This document shows, piece after piece, positions 7,563 to 16,198 of a stretch of 33,437 bases of DNA (within the stretch, counting starts at the first letter, position 1; each line of letters begins with the position of its first letter). The position numbers and the translations under genes are program-made. The DNA comes from Clostridia bacterium. Its GTDB lineage: Bacteria; Bacillota_A; Clostridia; Christensenellales; Aristaeellaceae. The notes beneath the pieces are model-generated. The model saw nothing but the letters and a program-made list of their open reading frames with translations. It ran no database searches and was not told where the DNA came from. The stretch covers positions 1 through 33,437 of the forward strand of contig JAFUDW010000148.1 in NCBI GenBank assembly GCA_017464225.1, given 5' to 3'.

Positions 7563-9134
7563 TTATTGCGCGGGATGTTCGATATCCCAGGCGGCTGTGC
7601 GCTCATCCATGACGGCCTGGCCGCCGCGGTTCAGGTATTCCTGCTGCAGCTGGGTGAACAGATCGTGCACTTCCTCGGGCTTGCACATGGTGCAGCGCAC
7701 CAGGATCTCCCTGTGGAAGTCCTTCAGGGTGGTGTTGTACTGGGCCTCGGCGGGCAGCGTGGCGCGGATCTTGAAGCTCTGGGGGATCAGATCCTGATTG
7801 CCCACCTCGTACATGGCGGCATATTCGTCGGCATAGCCCTGATAGCTCAGCGCCTGGGCCTTCATGGTCTTTTCATCGGTATCCAGCCACTGGCCGTTGA
7901 CCAAAAGGGTGTAGTCCAGGTTCTGCATGGAGTTGAATTTCATTTCGCCCTCCACGCCCGGGATCAGCACAGGGATGCCGTCCTCGTTCAGCTCGTAGGT
8001 AATGCCCTCCACGCCGTTCTGCAGGTTAAAGATGGTATCGTATTCGCACAGCCAGTCCAGATACATGACGGCGGCCTTGGCGTGATCGTCGTCGGACCAT
8101 ACGGGGATGAAGTTGAGCAGACCGTCGCGGTCATAGGCCAGATGATAGAACTTGGTGGGATCGGTGACGGACTCAAAGCAGTTGAGCACGCTCAGCTTGG
8201 CGCCGGGCTCCTGGGCCTGCAAACCGGCCAGCAGACCGGGGGTGACGCGGATGGGATGGTCATAGTTGGCGCCGTAGCCGCCGGCCTGACCGGAGGTGAT
8301 GGCCTGGTTCAGCGCCTCGCCGCTGGTATCGGTGGCAAAGTCGGGGGAGATCAGGCCCTCATTGTACAGCGTGTTCAGGAACACGCAGAAGTCTTCATAA
8401 CCGTCCCACAGCTCCTGGGGCTTGGTGGCCAGGGTGCGGAAATCATTGACATCCTTGATGAAGGAGAGCATCAGGGGGCCGACAGTCTCGCTGGTGATGT
8501 TGCTGCTCATGCCGAAGGGGATGCAGCCGCCGGCTACGTTGCCGGGGTTCTGATCCCGGAAGGCGCGCAGCACGTTCAGGAATTCGTCCCGGGTCTTGGG
8601 CATCTCCATGCCCAGCTTTTCGATCCAGTCCTCGCGGATGAACATGCCCTGGGTGGCAACCACCACGCGGCGGGCGGGAACAGCGTACAGGCCGCCTTCA
8701 AAAACGCCGGCATCCAGCACTTCCTGGCCCAGGAATTTCTTCATGGTGGGGCCGTACTGGTCGATCAGATCGCTGATCTCGCGCACGCCTCCCTGGGACA
8801 CATAGTTGGATACGATGGAGCCGTTATAGGTGAAGCACACGTCGGGGGCGGTATCGGGGGAGGTGATCAGGGTCGCCAGCTTGCTTTCTTCTTCAGAGCG
8901 GGGAATGACCACCCATTCAATGGTGATGTTGCGGGGATCGCCGAAGTTCTCCTGGATCCACTTGGTGTAATAGTTGTTGTCGGCGGGGGAGTTGCCGGGG
9001 GTGCCGCGGTCGAATACCGAAACCTTGAGGGTCAGGGGCTTCTCGAAGCGATACACATCGCCCTCCGCGTGGGCGACGGCGAGCATGGGAACGAGCATGC
9101 ACGCGATCAGGAACAGAGCCAACAGTTTCTTCAT
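7563..9134 (-). CDS. Extracellular solute-binding protein of a carbohydrate ABC transporter
   Basis: A 523-residue family-1 type solute-binding protein, similar in length and placement to the LplA/YtcQ partners of LplB/LplC permeases. It would capture oligosaccharides outside the cell. An N-terminal export signal covers residues 1-23 and ends AHA before Glu24. LIAC at 9-12 resembles a lipobox, but it lies very early and hydrophobic sequence continues past it. Lipid anchoring is therefore uncertain; without it, retention of the protein at the membrane needs another explanation. The start follows GGAGG eight bases upstream. It is the third gene of the operon read leftward from 11095. No ATPase is encoded nearby; such importers often share a housekeeping MsmX-type ATPase. 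Confidence 0.9.
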   Translation of the reverse strand: MKKLLALFLIACMLVPMLAVAHAEGDVYRFEKPLTLKVSVFDRGTPGNSPADNNYYTKWIQENFGDPRNITIEWVVIPRSEEESKLATLITSPDTAPDVCFTYNGSIVSNYVSQGGVREISDLIDQYGPTMKKFLGQEVLDAGVFEGGLYAVPARRVVVATQGMFIREDWIEKLGMEMPKTRDEFLNVLRAFRDQNPGNVAGGCIPFGMSSNITSETVGPLMLSFIKDVNDFRTLATKPQELWDGYEDFCVFLNTLYNEGLISPDFATDTSGEALNQAITSGQAGGYGANYDHPIRVTPGLLAGLQAQEPGAKLSVLNCFESVTDPTKFYHLAYDRDGLLNFIPVWSDDDHAKAAVMYLDWLCEYDTIFNLQNGVEGITYELNEDGIPVLIPGVEGEMKFNSMQNLDYTLLVNGQWLDTDEKTMKAQALSYQGYADEYAAMYEVGNQDLIPQSFKIRATLPAEAQYNTTLKDFHREILVRCTMCKPEEVHDLFTQLQQEYLNRGGQAVMDERTAAWDIEHPAQ

Positions 9135-9191
9135 GGGGTTTCCTCCTTTTTTGATTTGAACGTTCTATCAGAAGCCTTGAAGGGCCTTTGA

Positions 9192-10097
9192 TCATTCCTT
9201 GACCGCGCCGATCATGACGCCCTGCACGAAATACTTTTGCAGGAAGGGATAGACGATCAGGATGGGCACGGTGGAAAAGACGATGGCGGCGGAGCGGATG
9301 GTATCGGGCAGTACGGCGTTTGCTCCGCCCTCTACCGCGGCCACCGAGGTATCGGTGGAATTGAACACCACCTGGTACAGCTTCATCTGCAGGGTGAAGT
9401 ACGCTTGGTTGTTGATGTAGTACCGAACGTCGGCGTAGGAGTTCCAGCGGGCCACGGCGTAGAACAGGGCCACGGTGGCCAGGGACGCGGTGGACAGGGG
9501 AAGCACGATGCGCACCAGGATCTGAAAATCGTTGCAGCCGTCCAGCCTTGCGCTTTCCTCCAGGGACGGGGAAATGGAGGAGAAGAAATTGCGCATGATG
9601 ATGATGTTATAGGTGGAGGTCAATATGGGCAGCACCAGCGACCAGGGATTATCGATCAGGCGCAGATCTTTGATCCACAGATAATTGGGGATGGTGCCGC
9701 CGGTGAAGTACATGGGGATCAGGATCAGCACCATCAGGAATTTCTTTCCCGGCAGATAGCTGCGGCTCAGGGGATAAGCGATCAGGATCGAACACACCAT
9801 GGCCAGCAGCGTATACACGATGGTCAGGATGATGGAAAAGATCATGGAGCGCTGCATGGAGGCGTCGTAGAATACGGAGCGGTAGGCGTTTACATCCCAG
9901 CCCTTGGGCCACAGCGTCACCTGGCCGCTCAAAACCGACTGCCTGTCGGACAGGGACAGCGCGATCACATGGATGACGGGAATGACGCACAGCAGCACGA
10001 AGACGGTCAGGATGGTGATAAAGAGGATCTCGGAGCCCAGATACCGGCGCCCTTTCACGCCTCTGCCTGCTCTGACAGGATGGTTTGCCGTCACCAT
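9192..10097 (-). CDS. Carbohydrate ABC transporter permease, LplC/AraQ type
   Basis: A 301-residue inner-membrane permease with about six hydrophobic helices; the first follows a basic cytoplasmic N-terminus. The permease signature that contacts the ATPase is visible as EESARLDGCNDFQ followed by RIVLPLS, the EAA loop. The closing segment, with QKYFVQGVMIGAVKE, is typical of LplC/YtcP proteins. The ATG at 10097 overlaps the end of the partner permease gene by seven bases, indicating translational coupling and equal stoichiometry. It would form the transmembrane channel with the protein encoded at 10091-11038 for oligosaccharide uptake. Confidence 0.92.
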   Translation of the reverse strand: MVTANHPVRAGRGVKGRRYLGSEILFITILTVFVLLCVIPVIHVIALSLSDRQSVLSGQVTLWPKGWDVNAYRSVFYDASMQRSMIFSIILTIVYTLLAMVCSILIAYPLSRSYLPGKKFLMVLILIPMYFTGGTIPNYLWIKDLRLIDNPWSLVLPILTSTYNIIIMRNFFSSISPSLEESARLDGCNDFQILVRIVLPLSTASLATVALFYAVARWNSYADVRYYINNQAYFTLQMKLYQVVFNSTDTSVAAVEGGANAVLPDTIRSAAIVFSTVPILIVYPFLQKYFVQGVMIGAVKE

Positions 10098-11038
10098 AAG
10101 CCGCCCTCCCCTCCCAAGGCCCGGGTGATCCGGTTGGCGGTGAACAGGAAGATCATGTTGATCACCGAGCCGAACAGATCGACTGCCGTGGACAGCGGAT
10201 AGCGCTGATTCAGGATGCCGCGGGTGTATACGAAGGTGGAAATGACCTCGGATACGTCGCGAACGTTGTTGTTCATCATGACGTAGGGCCGCTCAAAGCC
10301 GATGCCGACCATGCGGCCCAGCTGCAAAATCAGCATGATGATGATGGTGGGCATGATGCCGGGCAATGTGATGTGCCAGATGCGCTTGAACCGGCCGCAG
10401 CCGTCCACCTCGGCGGCCTCGTAGAGCTCGGTGTTGACGCCGGAGATGGCCGCCAGATAGATGATGGTGCCCCATCCCGCGCCCTGCCAGACGCCCGTGG
10501 CCACGTACATGACCACCCAGTTGGAAGAGTTTGTCAGGAAATCCACCGTGCCGCCGCCCATGGAACGGATCACGTTATTGACGATGCCCCGGGTACCGAA
10601 CATTTTGGTCACGATACCGCCAATGATGATCCAACTGAGAAAGTGCGGCAGATACATCAGCGTCTGATAGACCCTCTTTACCTTTACCGAACGCATCTCA
10701 TAGAGCATGATGGCCAGGATGATGGGCATGGGGAAACCGAAGATCAGATCCAACAGGTTGAGCCATACGGTGTTTTTCAGGGCGTCCCAGAACTGCTGGG
10801 TGGCAAAGGCTTCCTGGAAGTATTTGAAGCCCGCCCATTTACTGCCCGAAATGCCCTTGAACAGGTTGTAATCCTTGAACGCCACCTGCACGCCCCACAG
10901 CGGGCAATAGCGGAAGATGAAATACTGTGCCAACGGAAGGATCATCATGGCGTACAGCATCCAGTATTTTTTGATCCCCTTTTTCAGCCCCAGCCTTTTG
11001 TAGACCACCGGGCCGGTCAACGCCTCGTTCTTTTGCAA
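10091..11038 (-). CDS. Carbohydrate ABC transporter permease, LplB type
   Basis: A 315-residue permease with the LplB/YtfT-type N-terminus (a basic stretch, then a helix around YWMLYAMMILPLAQYF) and the EAA-loop signature YEAAEVDGCGRF followed by HITLPG. It is the first gene of the transporter operon. The start needs a decision: an in-frame GTG at 11047 overlaps the AAGGAGG ribosome site itself, so the TTG at 11038, eight bases downstream of GGAGG, is preferred. Using the GTG would add three residues. Transcription should begin near 11083 from the promoter at 11090-11118. Confidence 0.9.
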   Translation of the reverse strand: MQKNEALTGPVVYKRLGLKKGIKKYWMLYAMMILPLAQYFIFRYCPLWGVQVAFKDYNLFKGISGSKWAGFKYFQEAFATQQFWDALKNTVWLNLLDLIFGFPMPIILAIMLYEMRSVKVKRVYQTLMYLPHFLSWIIIGGIVTKMFGTRGIVNNVIRSMGGGTVDFLTNSSNWVVMYVATGVWQGAGWGTIIYLAAISGVNTELYEAAEVDGCGRFKRIWHITLPGIMPTIIIMLILQLGRMVGIGFERPYVMMNNNVRDVSEVISTFVYTRGILNQRYPLSTAVDLFGSVINMIFLFTANRITRALGGEGGLW

Positions 11039-11089
11039 TCTGCTCACCTCCTTGCGGCTTGAATTTTCTTTTGTTCTCTTTATGGCCTC

Positions 11090-11160
11090 ATTATAGGGCG
11101 CGAAATAAATGCTGTAAATGTTTAATATTGCGGATTATATTGTAAAAGTTGCAAAATGCA
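11090..11160 (-). promoter_or_regulatory. Promoter and operator of the ABC transporter operon (module C)
   Basis: On the minus strand there is TTTACA (11118-11113), 17 bp, TATAAT (11095-11090). The 71 bases align without gaps to module A (41 identities). The conserved core is GTAAA, TTGC and TTATATTGTAAA followed by GTTG at the same offsets. The opposite-facing -10 position (11155-11160) reads AATGCA, so only the leftward promoter survives. This supports a common activator binding here and at 4244-4314 and 12273-12343. Confidence 0.75.
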
Positions 11161-11195
11161 TGGTCGAATTTTTGCCATATAATAGGTAAAATATA

Positions 11196-11219
11196 AACAG
11201 CCTCCGGAAAGAGGCTGTT
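11196..11219 (-). terminator. Intrinsic terminator of the araC-type gene
   Basis: A perfect 9-bp stem AACAGCCTC/GAGGCTGTT (11196-11204 with 11211-11219) has a six-base loop and is followed on the minus strand by TATATTTT. It lies between the AraC gene and the transporter promoter and insulates the two. Confidence 0.7.
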
Positions 11220-11249
11220 ATACTGAATTCTGCTGAAAGCAAAAATTTG

Positions 11250-11334
11250 CAGGAGAAGGGACGTTAGAGGCTCCGGAATCACTACCTCTCCAGCAGGGTT
11301 TTTAAGGGGTGGCGCTCCTTAACGTCCCCCTCTG
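11250..11334. other. Long-range inverted repeat, possible structured RNA in the araC 3' region
   Basis: GCAG...GGGACGTTA (11250-11266) is complementary to TAACGTCCC...CTGC (11319-11334), separated by an asymmetric internal loop. A smaller AGAGG/CCTCT stem lies inside. Read on the minus strand it sits between the AraC stop codon and its terminator, so it would be part of that mRNA or a processed small RNA. I do not recognise a known family. Confidence 0.35.
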
Positions 11335-11393
11335 CCAATCTCCGCTTTCGCTATATCGTTGTCAGTTTAATCAGGAGTGGAGGACTTGTATCG

Positions 11394-12254
11394 CTATTTG
11401 ATCTGTGCGCTTCGGTACTGCTCCGGCGATGCGCCCACCCGCATTTTGAAAGCGCGGTAGAAGCTGGAATAATCGGAAAAGCCGCATTGGATGCTGGCGT
11501 CCTTGGGCTTGATCCCCTGCTTGATGAGCTCCTGGGCGATGAGGATGCGGCGCATGATCAGATACTGATGGATGGAAATGCCGGTGTATTTTTTAAATTC
11601 CCGCAGGATCTCATACTTGCTGGCATAAAATGCCCCGGCCAGATCGTCCAGCGACAGAGGCTCTGTGGCATGCAGATTGATATAGCGGATCAGGTCGCTC
11701 ATGCCCTTGCTGTAATTGCTCTGGGGCGCAACCTCCCGGCTGGACATCATGGCGAGCGCTTCCAGCAGCAGGATGGTGAAGCGGTTGCGGTTCATCAGCT
11801 TATCCGCGGGATGCGTGCGCTCCGAGGCCTCGATCACCTGATCGGTCAGGGCGATCAGCCGTGCCAGGTCGTTTTCCTCCACATGATAAAAATAATGATC
11901 GTTTTGGGTCATTTTTTCCAGCGTGCCGGGGATATCGTAATCCGCGGCGCTGACGGACTGCAAAAACTCCCGGCGGGCAAAATAATAAAATCGCTCGTAG
12001 GGGATCTCGGCGTCCACATGAATGTTGCGGTGCATGATGCCGGGGGGATAGATCAGCACGTCGCCCTTTACCGGCTGAATATCCAGCCCTTCCACAATGA
12101 TGCGGCTGTGGCCCTGAATGAAGAAGTAGATTTCATAATGGGGATGACTGTGGTAATATACAGGCTGGGCGTTGGTATCCACAAAATGATAGGCTTCAAA
12201 TTCCCGGCCCGGCGGCATCTGATTGCCGCGATCCCACACTCTATGCATCGCCAT
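11394..12254 (-). CDS. AraC family transcriptional regulator with N-terminal cupin
   Basis: A 286-residue regulator. The N-terminal sugar-sensing cupin contains YHSHPHYEIYFF and the second cupin motif VLIYPPGIMHRN. The C-terminal 100 residues are a paired AraC helix-turn-helix, with SLDDLAGAFYASKYEILREFKKYTG and the conserved second half CGFSDYSSFYRAFKMRVGASPEQYR. The ATG at 12254 is chosen because GAGGTG lies six bases upstream; upstream in-frame codons fall inside the promoter. It is transcribed from the leftward promoter of module B, which contains the same operator as the transporter and hydrolase promoters. It is therefore the likely local activator and probably regulates itself. The inducer, presumably an oligosaccharide, is unknown. 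Confidence 0.92.
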   Translation of the reverse strand: MAMHRVWDRGNQMPPGREFEAYHFVDTNAQPVYYHSHPHYEIYFFIQGHSRIIVEGLDIQPVKGDVLIYPPGIMHRNIHVDAEIPYERFYYFARREFLQSVSAADYDIPGTLEKMTQNDHYFYHVEENDLARLIALTDQVIEASERTHPADKLMNRNRFTILLLEALAMMSSREVAPQSNYSKGMSDLIRYINLHATEPLSLDDLAGAFYASKYEILREFKKYTGISIHQYLIMRRILIAQELIKQGIKPKDASIQCGFSDYSSFYRAFKMRVGASPEQYRSAQIK

Positions 12255-12272
12255 ATGCGTCACCTCTCTGTT

Positions 12273-12343
12273 ATTGTATAACAACTTTTGCAATAAAACA
12301 AGCAATTTCACATATTTACTGTAAATGTTTTCCGTGTTATCCT
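12273..12343. promoter_or_regulatory. Bidirectional promoter/operator module B
   Basis: Leftward promoter for araC: TTGTTT (12301-12296), 17 bp, TACAAT (12278-12273). Rightward promoter for the oxidoreductase operon: TTTACT (12315-12320), 17 bp, TATCCT (12338-12343). The -35 boxes are 13 bp apart, exactly as in module A. The reverse complement matches module A at 54 of 71 positions without gaps. The poor rightward -10 suggests dependence on an activator. Confidence 0.78.
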
Positions 12344-12378
12344 CATTACAATGAATTAAATAGAAGGAGGCGGTCAAT

Positions 12379-13554
12379 TTGATCCGGGTGGCAATCGTCG
12401 GAACGGGCGGCATCGCCCATACCCACATGGAAGCCTATCAAAAGCTGGGAGCGGATCGCTGCCAGATCGTAGCGCTGGTGGATATCATACCCGGCAAGGC
12501 CCGCAGATTCATGGAGGAATTCGGCCTTTCCTGCGATACCTGTGAGAATCACGAGGACATCCTGCCCCGGCAGGATATCGACCTGGTGGACGTGTGCACC
12601 CCGCCCTATTGCCATGCGCAAATCAGCGTCAACGCCCTGCGCAGCGGCAAAAACGTGGTATGCGAAAAGCCCATGGCCGCCTCTTTGGAGGAGTGCGACG
12701 CCATGCTGAGGGCCCGGGACGAGAGCGGCAAAAAGCTTTCCATCATTGCCCAGAACCGTTTCCGCAAACCCATCCGCGATCTCAAGGCCCTGCTGGACAG
12801 CGGCATCGCAGGCAAGGTGCGCCATGCGGAGATCGACAGCTTCTGGTGGCGGGATCACTGCTACTACGATCTGTGGTGGCGGGGCACCTGGGAAAAGGAG
12901 GGCGGCGGCTGCACCCTGAATCATGCCGTGCACCATATCGATATGCTGGGCTGGATGATGGGGTTGCCCCAAAGGATCACAAGCGTGCTGGCCAACACCG
13001 GCCATGATAACGCCGAGGTGGAGGACCTTTCGGTCTCCATCCTGGAATATCCCGGAGCGCTGGCCACGGTGACCGCCTCTGTGGTGCATCACGGCGAGGA
13101 TCAAAAGCTGGTATTCCAGTGCGAAAAGGCCCGCGTTTCCGCGCCTTACGATTGCTTTTGCTCCCAGCCCCAGCCCAACGGGTTTCCGCTGAAGACCCCG
13201 GATCCCGCCTTTGAAAGGAAGGCGGCGGACTATTTGGCCTCTCTGCCGCCGCTGCCCTACGAGCATCACGCGGGCCAATTGGATGACGTGCTGAAGGCCA
13301 TTGAAACGGACGGCCAGCCCGCCATCACCGGCGAGGACGGACGCCGCACCCTGGAGCTGATCACCGCCATTTATAAGGCCGGCTCCACCCATCAGACGGC
13401 GGCGCTTCCACTGAAAAAGGACGATCCCTTCTATACCGTGGACGGCATCCGGGCCGGCGCGCCGCATTTTTACGAAAAGAAGGCCTCTGTGCTGGAGCTG
13501 AATGGGAAGCTGACCTTCGGCAGCGATATGGGAGAAAAGGAGAAAGAACAATGA
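12379..13554 (+). CDS. Gfo/Idh/MocA family oxidoreductase (2 of 4)
   Basis: A 391-residue NAD(P)-dependent sugar dehydrogenase-like protein, with the Rossmann loop GTGGIA (8-13), CEKP (95-98, Lys97) and GGGCTLNHAVHHID (175-188) carrying the catalytic-region His. Translation starts at TTG 12379, eight bases after AGGAGG; the later GTG at 12388 is too far away. The C-terminus is longer than in the relatives, ending in a lysine- and glutamate-rich tail. The stop overlaps the next start as ATGA, so the two gene products are probably made together. It is first in a three-oxidoreductase operon driven by module B. Confidence 0.9.
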   Translation: MIRVAIVGTGGIAHTHMEAYQKLGADRCQIVALVDIIPGKARRFMEEFGLSCDTCENHEDILPRQDIDLVDVCTPPYCHAQISVNALRSGKNVVCEKPMAASLEECDAMLRARDESGKKLSIIAQNRFRKPIRDLKALLDSGIAGKVRHAEIDSFWWRDHCYYDLWWRGTWEKEGGGCTLNHAVHHIDMLGWMMGLPQRITSVLANTGHDNAEVEDLSVSILEYPGALATVTASVVHHGEDQKLVFQCEKARVSAPYDCFCSQPQPNGFPLKTPDPAFERKAADYLASLPPLPYEHHAGQLDDVLKAIETDGQPAITGEDGRRTLELITAIYKAGSTHQTAALPLKKDDPFYTVDGIRAGAPHFYEKKASVLELNGKLTFGSDMGEKEKEQ

Positions 13555-14633
13555 ACGTTTCGGACGGCATGAATTACGCGCCTCAGGGAAAGCCTCAGCC
13601 TGTGGTAAAGCCCGGTGAATTTGTCTTTTCCGCCGCGCACATCGACCACGGTCATATCTACGGCATGTGCAACGGCCTCACCGAGGCCGGCGGCACGCTG
13701 AAATATGTATATGATCCCGATCCGGAAAAAGTGGCGAAATTTTTGAAAGTCTATCCCCAGGCCAGGGCGGCTCAAAGCCTGGAGCAGGTGCTGGAGGATC
13801 GGGATACGAGGCTTGTGGCCTCCTCCAACGTGACCAGCGAGCGCGGCCCGCTGGGCGTCCGGGTCATGCGGGCTGGCAAGGATTATTTTTGCGACAAGGC
13901 CCCCTTTACCACCCTGGCGCAGCTGAACGAAGCCCGGAAAACCGTGCGGGAAACGGGCCGGAAATATATGGTATATTATTCTGAGCGCCTCCACGTGGAA
14001 GGCGCCATCCTGGCGGGGTATATGATCGACGCCGGGGAGATCGGCCGGGTGATCAGCGTCACCGGTTTCGGTCCCCATCGCCTGGGTGAGGCGGGGCGGC
14101 CCAGGTGGTTTTTCGAGCGAGAAAAATACGGCGGCATCCTGTGCGATATCGGCAGCCACCAGATCGAACAGTATCTGCACTTTGCGGGGGAGGAGGACGC
14201 CGCGGTGCAGCTCAGCCGCGTGGGCAATTATGCCCATCCCGAATATCCCGAATTGGAGGATTTCGGCGACTGCTCTTTGATGGGCAAAAACGGCAGCACC
14301 AACTATTTCCGGGTGGACTGGTTCAATCCGGACGGCCTGCGCACCTGGGGCGATGGGCGCACCTTCATCCTGGGCACCGAGGGCTTCATTGAGATCCGCA
14401 AATACATCAACCTGGCTGCCGATACGGTGGACGGCAACCATGTGTTCCTGGTGAACGGAAAGGGAGAAAAATACGTGAACGCCAGCGGCGTGACGGGCTT
14501 CCCCTTCTTTGGGCAGCTGATCCTGGACTGCCTGAACCGTACGGAAAACGCCATGACCCAGGCTCACGCCTTCAAGGCGGCGGAGCTGTGCCTGATCGCC
14601 CAGGATAAAGCCCTGTGGACGCAGAAGCCCTAA
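13551..14633 (+). CDS. Gfo/Idh/MocA-like oxidoreductase, divergent (3 of 4)
   Basis: A 360-residue member of the Gfo/Idh/MocA superfamily with an unusual nucleotide-binding end. Where relatives have a Gly-rich loop, it reads AAHIDHGHIYG (28-38), and the EKP motif is replaced by DKAP (115-118), keeping the Lys. The later GGILCDIGSHQIEQ resembles the family's catalytic segment, with a His. The roughly 20 residues before the first strand are also extra. It may bind cofactor differently or act as a non-redox partner of one of the adjacent oxidoreductases. The four-base overlap with the upstream gene supports joint function. Family confidence is good; function is unknown. Confidence 0.85.
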   Translation: MNVSDGMNYAPQGKPQPVVKPGEFVFSAAHIDHGHIYGMCNGLTEAGGTLKYVYDPDPEKVAKFLKVYPQARAAQSLEQVLEDRDTRLVASSNVTSERGPLGVRVMRAGKDYFCDKAPFTTLAQLNEARKTVRETGRKYMVYYSERLHVEGAILAGYMIDAGEIGRVISVTGFGPHRLGEAGRPRWFFEREKYGGILCDIGSHQIEQYLHFAGEEDAAVQLSRVGNYAHPEYPELEDFGDCSLMGKNGSTNYFRVDWFNPDGLRTWGDGRTFILGTEGFIEIRKYINLAADTVDGNHVFLVNGKGEKYVNASGVTGFPFFGQLILDCLNRTENAMTQAHAFKAAELCLIAQDKALWTQKP

Positions 14634-14646
14634 GCGGGAGGAGAAC

Positions 14647-15603
<957 letters not shown>

Positions 15604-15607
15604 AAAA

Positions 15608-15650
15608 ACGCCCGGGCGCAGACGTTTTATGGACGTCGGCGTCCGGGCGT
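15608..15650. terminator. Two-part GC-rich hairpin after the oxidoreductase operon
   Basis: Outer arms ACGCCCGG/CCGGGCGT (15608-15615 with 15643-15650) enclose GACGT/ACGTC (15621-15625 with 15633-15637). It follows the stop codon by four bases. The homopolymer is on the wrong side for the plus strand: an A7 tract precedes it, and the U run exists only on the minus strand. Termination of the rightward operon may thus be hairpin-only or factor-assisted. Confidence 0.5.
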
Positions 15651-15660
15651 CTCAGAACGG

Positions 15661-15689
15661 TTGACAATCTTTTTATATACTGGTATGAT
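15661..15689 (+). promoter_or_regulatory. Near-consensus sigma-A promoter of the cupin gene
   Basis: TTGACA (15661-15666), a 17-bp spacer and TATGAT (15684-15689) lie 40 bases before the cupin start codon. No operator resembling modules A-C overlaps it, so the cupin and MATE genes are probably outside the AraC regulon. Confidence 0.8.
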
Positions 15690-15729
15690 CATCCCAATAC
15701 TTCCAGTTCACGCAAAGGAGAAGCAAACC

Positions 15730-16080
15730 ATGACCGATGAACCGAAAATTTACCATATCAACGAAATCCCCTGGGTGGATCTGGGGGGAGGCCATCTGGA
15801 TAAGGCGATGGTTACCGAATCGAAAACCGGAATGATCGTCAACGTTTCCCATTATCCTAAAGGGTACCGCATGGGCTGGCACAAGCACCATTGCGCCCAT
15901 GGCATGTATATCATCGAAGGAAGCATGCAGACCAATCTGGGGATCGTGAAAAAGGGCGAATTTGTGTGGTTCCCGGCGGAGACCGAAATGGATCACGGAG
16001 CCACCGCGGCGGAGGACTGCACCTTCCTGTTTATCACCAACGCACCCTTTGACATTGAACATGTGAACAAAGCGGAGTAA
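15730..16080 (+). CDS. Small single-domain cupin protein
   Basis: A 116-residue beta-barrel protein. The metal-binding first cupin motif is visible in WHKHHCAHGMYIIEG, followed by the second motif around GEFVWFPAETEMDHG. It starts with ATG at 15730 after AAAGGAG; the open frame extends further upstream, but only through the promoter. Such stand-alone cupins act as sugar or sugar-acid isomerases, dioxygenase-like enzymes or metabolite binders. Nothing here decides between them. It has its own strong promoter and precedes the MATE pump by 118 bp without an obvious terminator, so the two may be co-transcribed. Confidence 0.85.
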   Translation: MTDEPKIYHINEIPWVDLGGGHLDKAMVTESKTGMIVNVSHYPKGYRMGWHKHHCAHGMYIIEGSMQTNLGIVKKGEFVWFPAETEMDHGATAAEDCTFLFITNAPFDIEHVNKAE

Positions 16081-16198
16081 CCCGATCCGGGCGCTGCTCA
16101 AAGCCGGGAATAGAAAGCCATGGGCGCGGCGGAGAATTTGCCGGACGGCGCCGGGCGAAGCCGCTTTGAACCATAAAATCAACCGAAAGGCATGCGCC

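Noticed and set aside
7566..9191. A 541-codon plus-strand frame opposite the solute-binding protein gene.
   Set aside because: Low-complexity glycine-, histidine- and alanine-rich translation, mirroring the real gene on the other strand.
11091..11282. A 63-codon minus-strand frame between the AraC gene and the permease gene.
   Set aside because: It runs through the terminator, the operator and the -10 box and has no ribosome site.
11250..11334. Interpretation of the inverted repeat as a T-box, TPP or other known riboswitch.
   Set aside because: None of the conserved loop sequences of these classes is present, and it lies after, not before, a gene.
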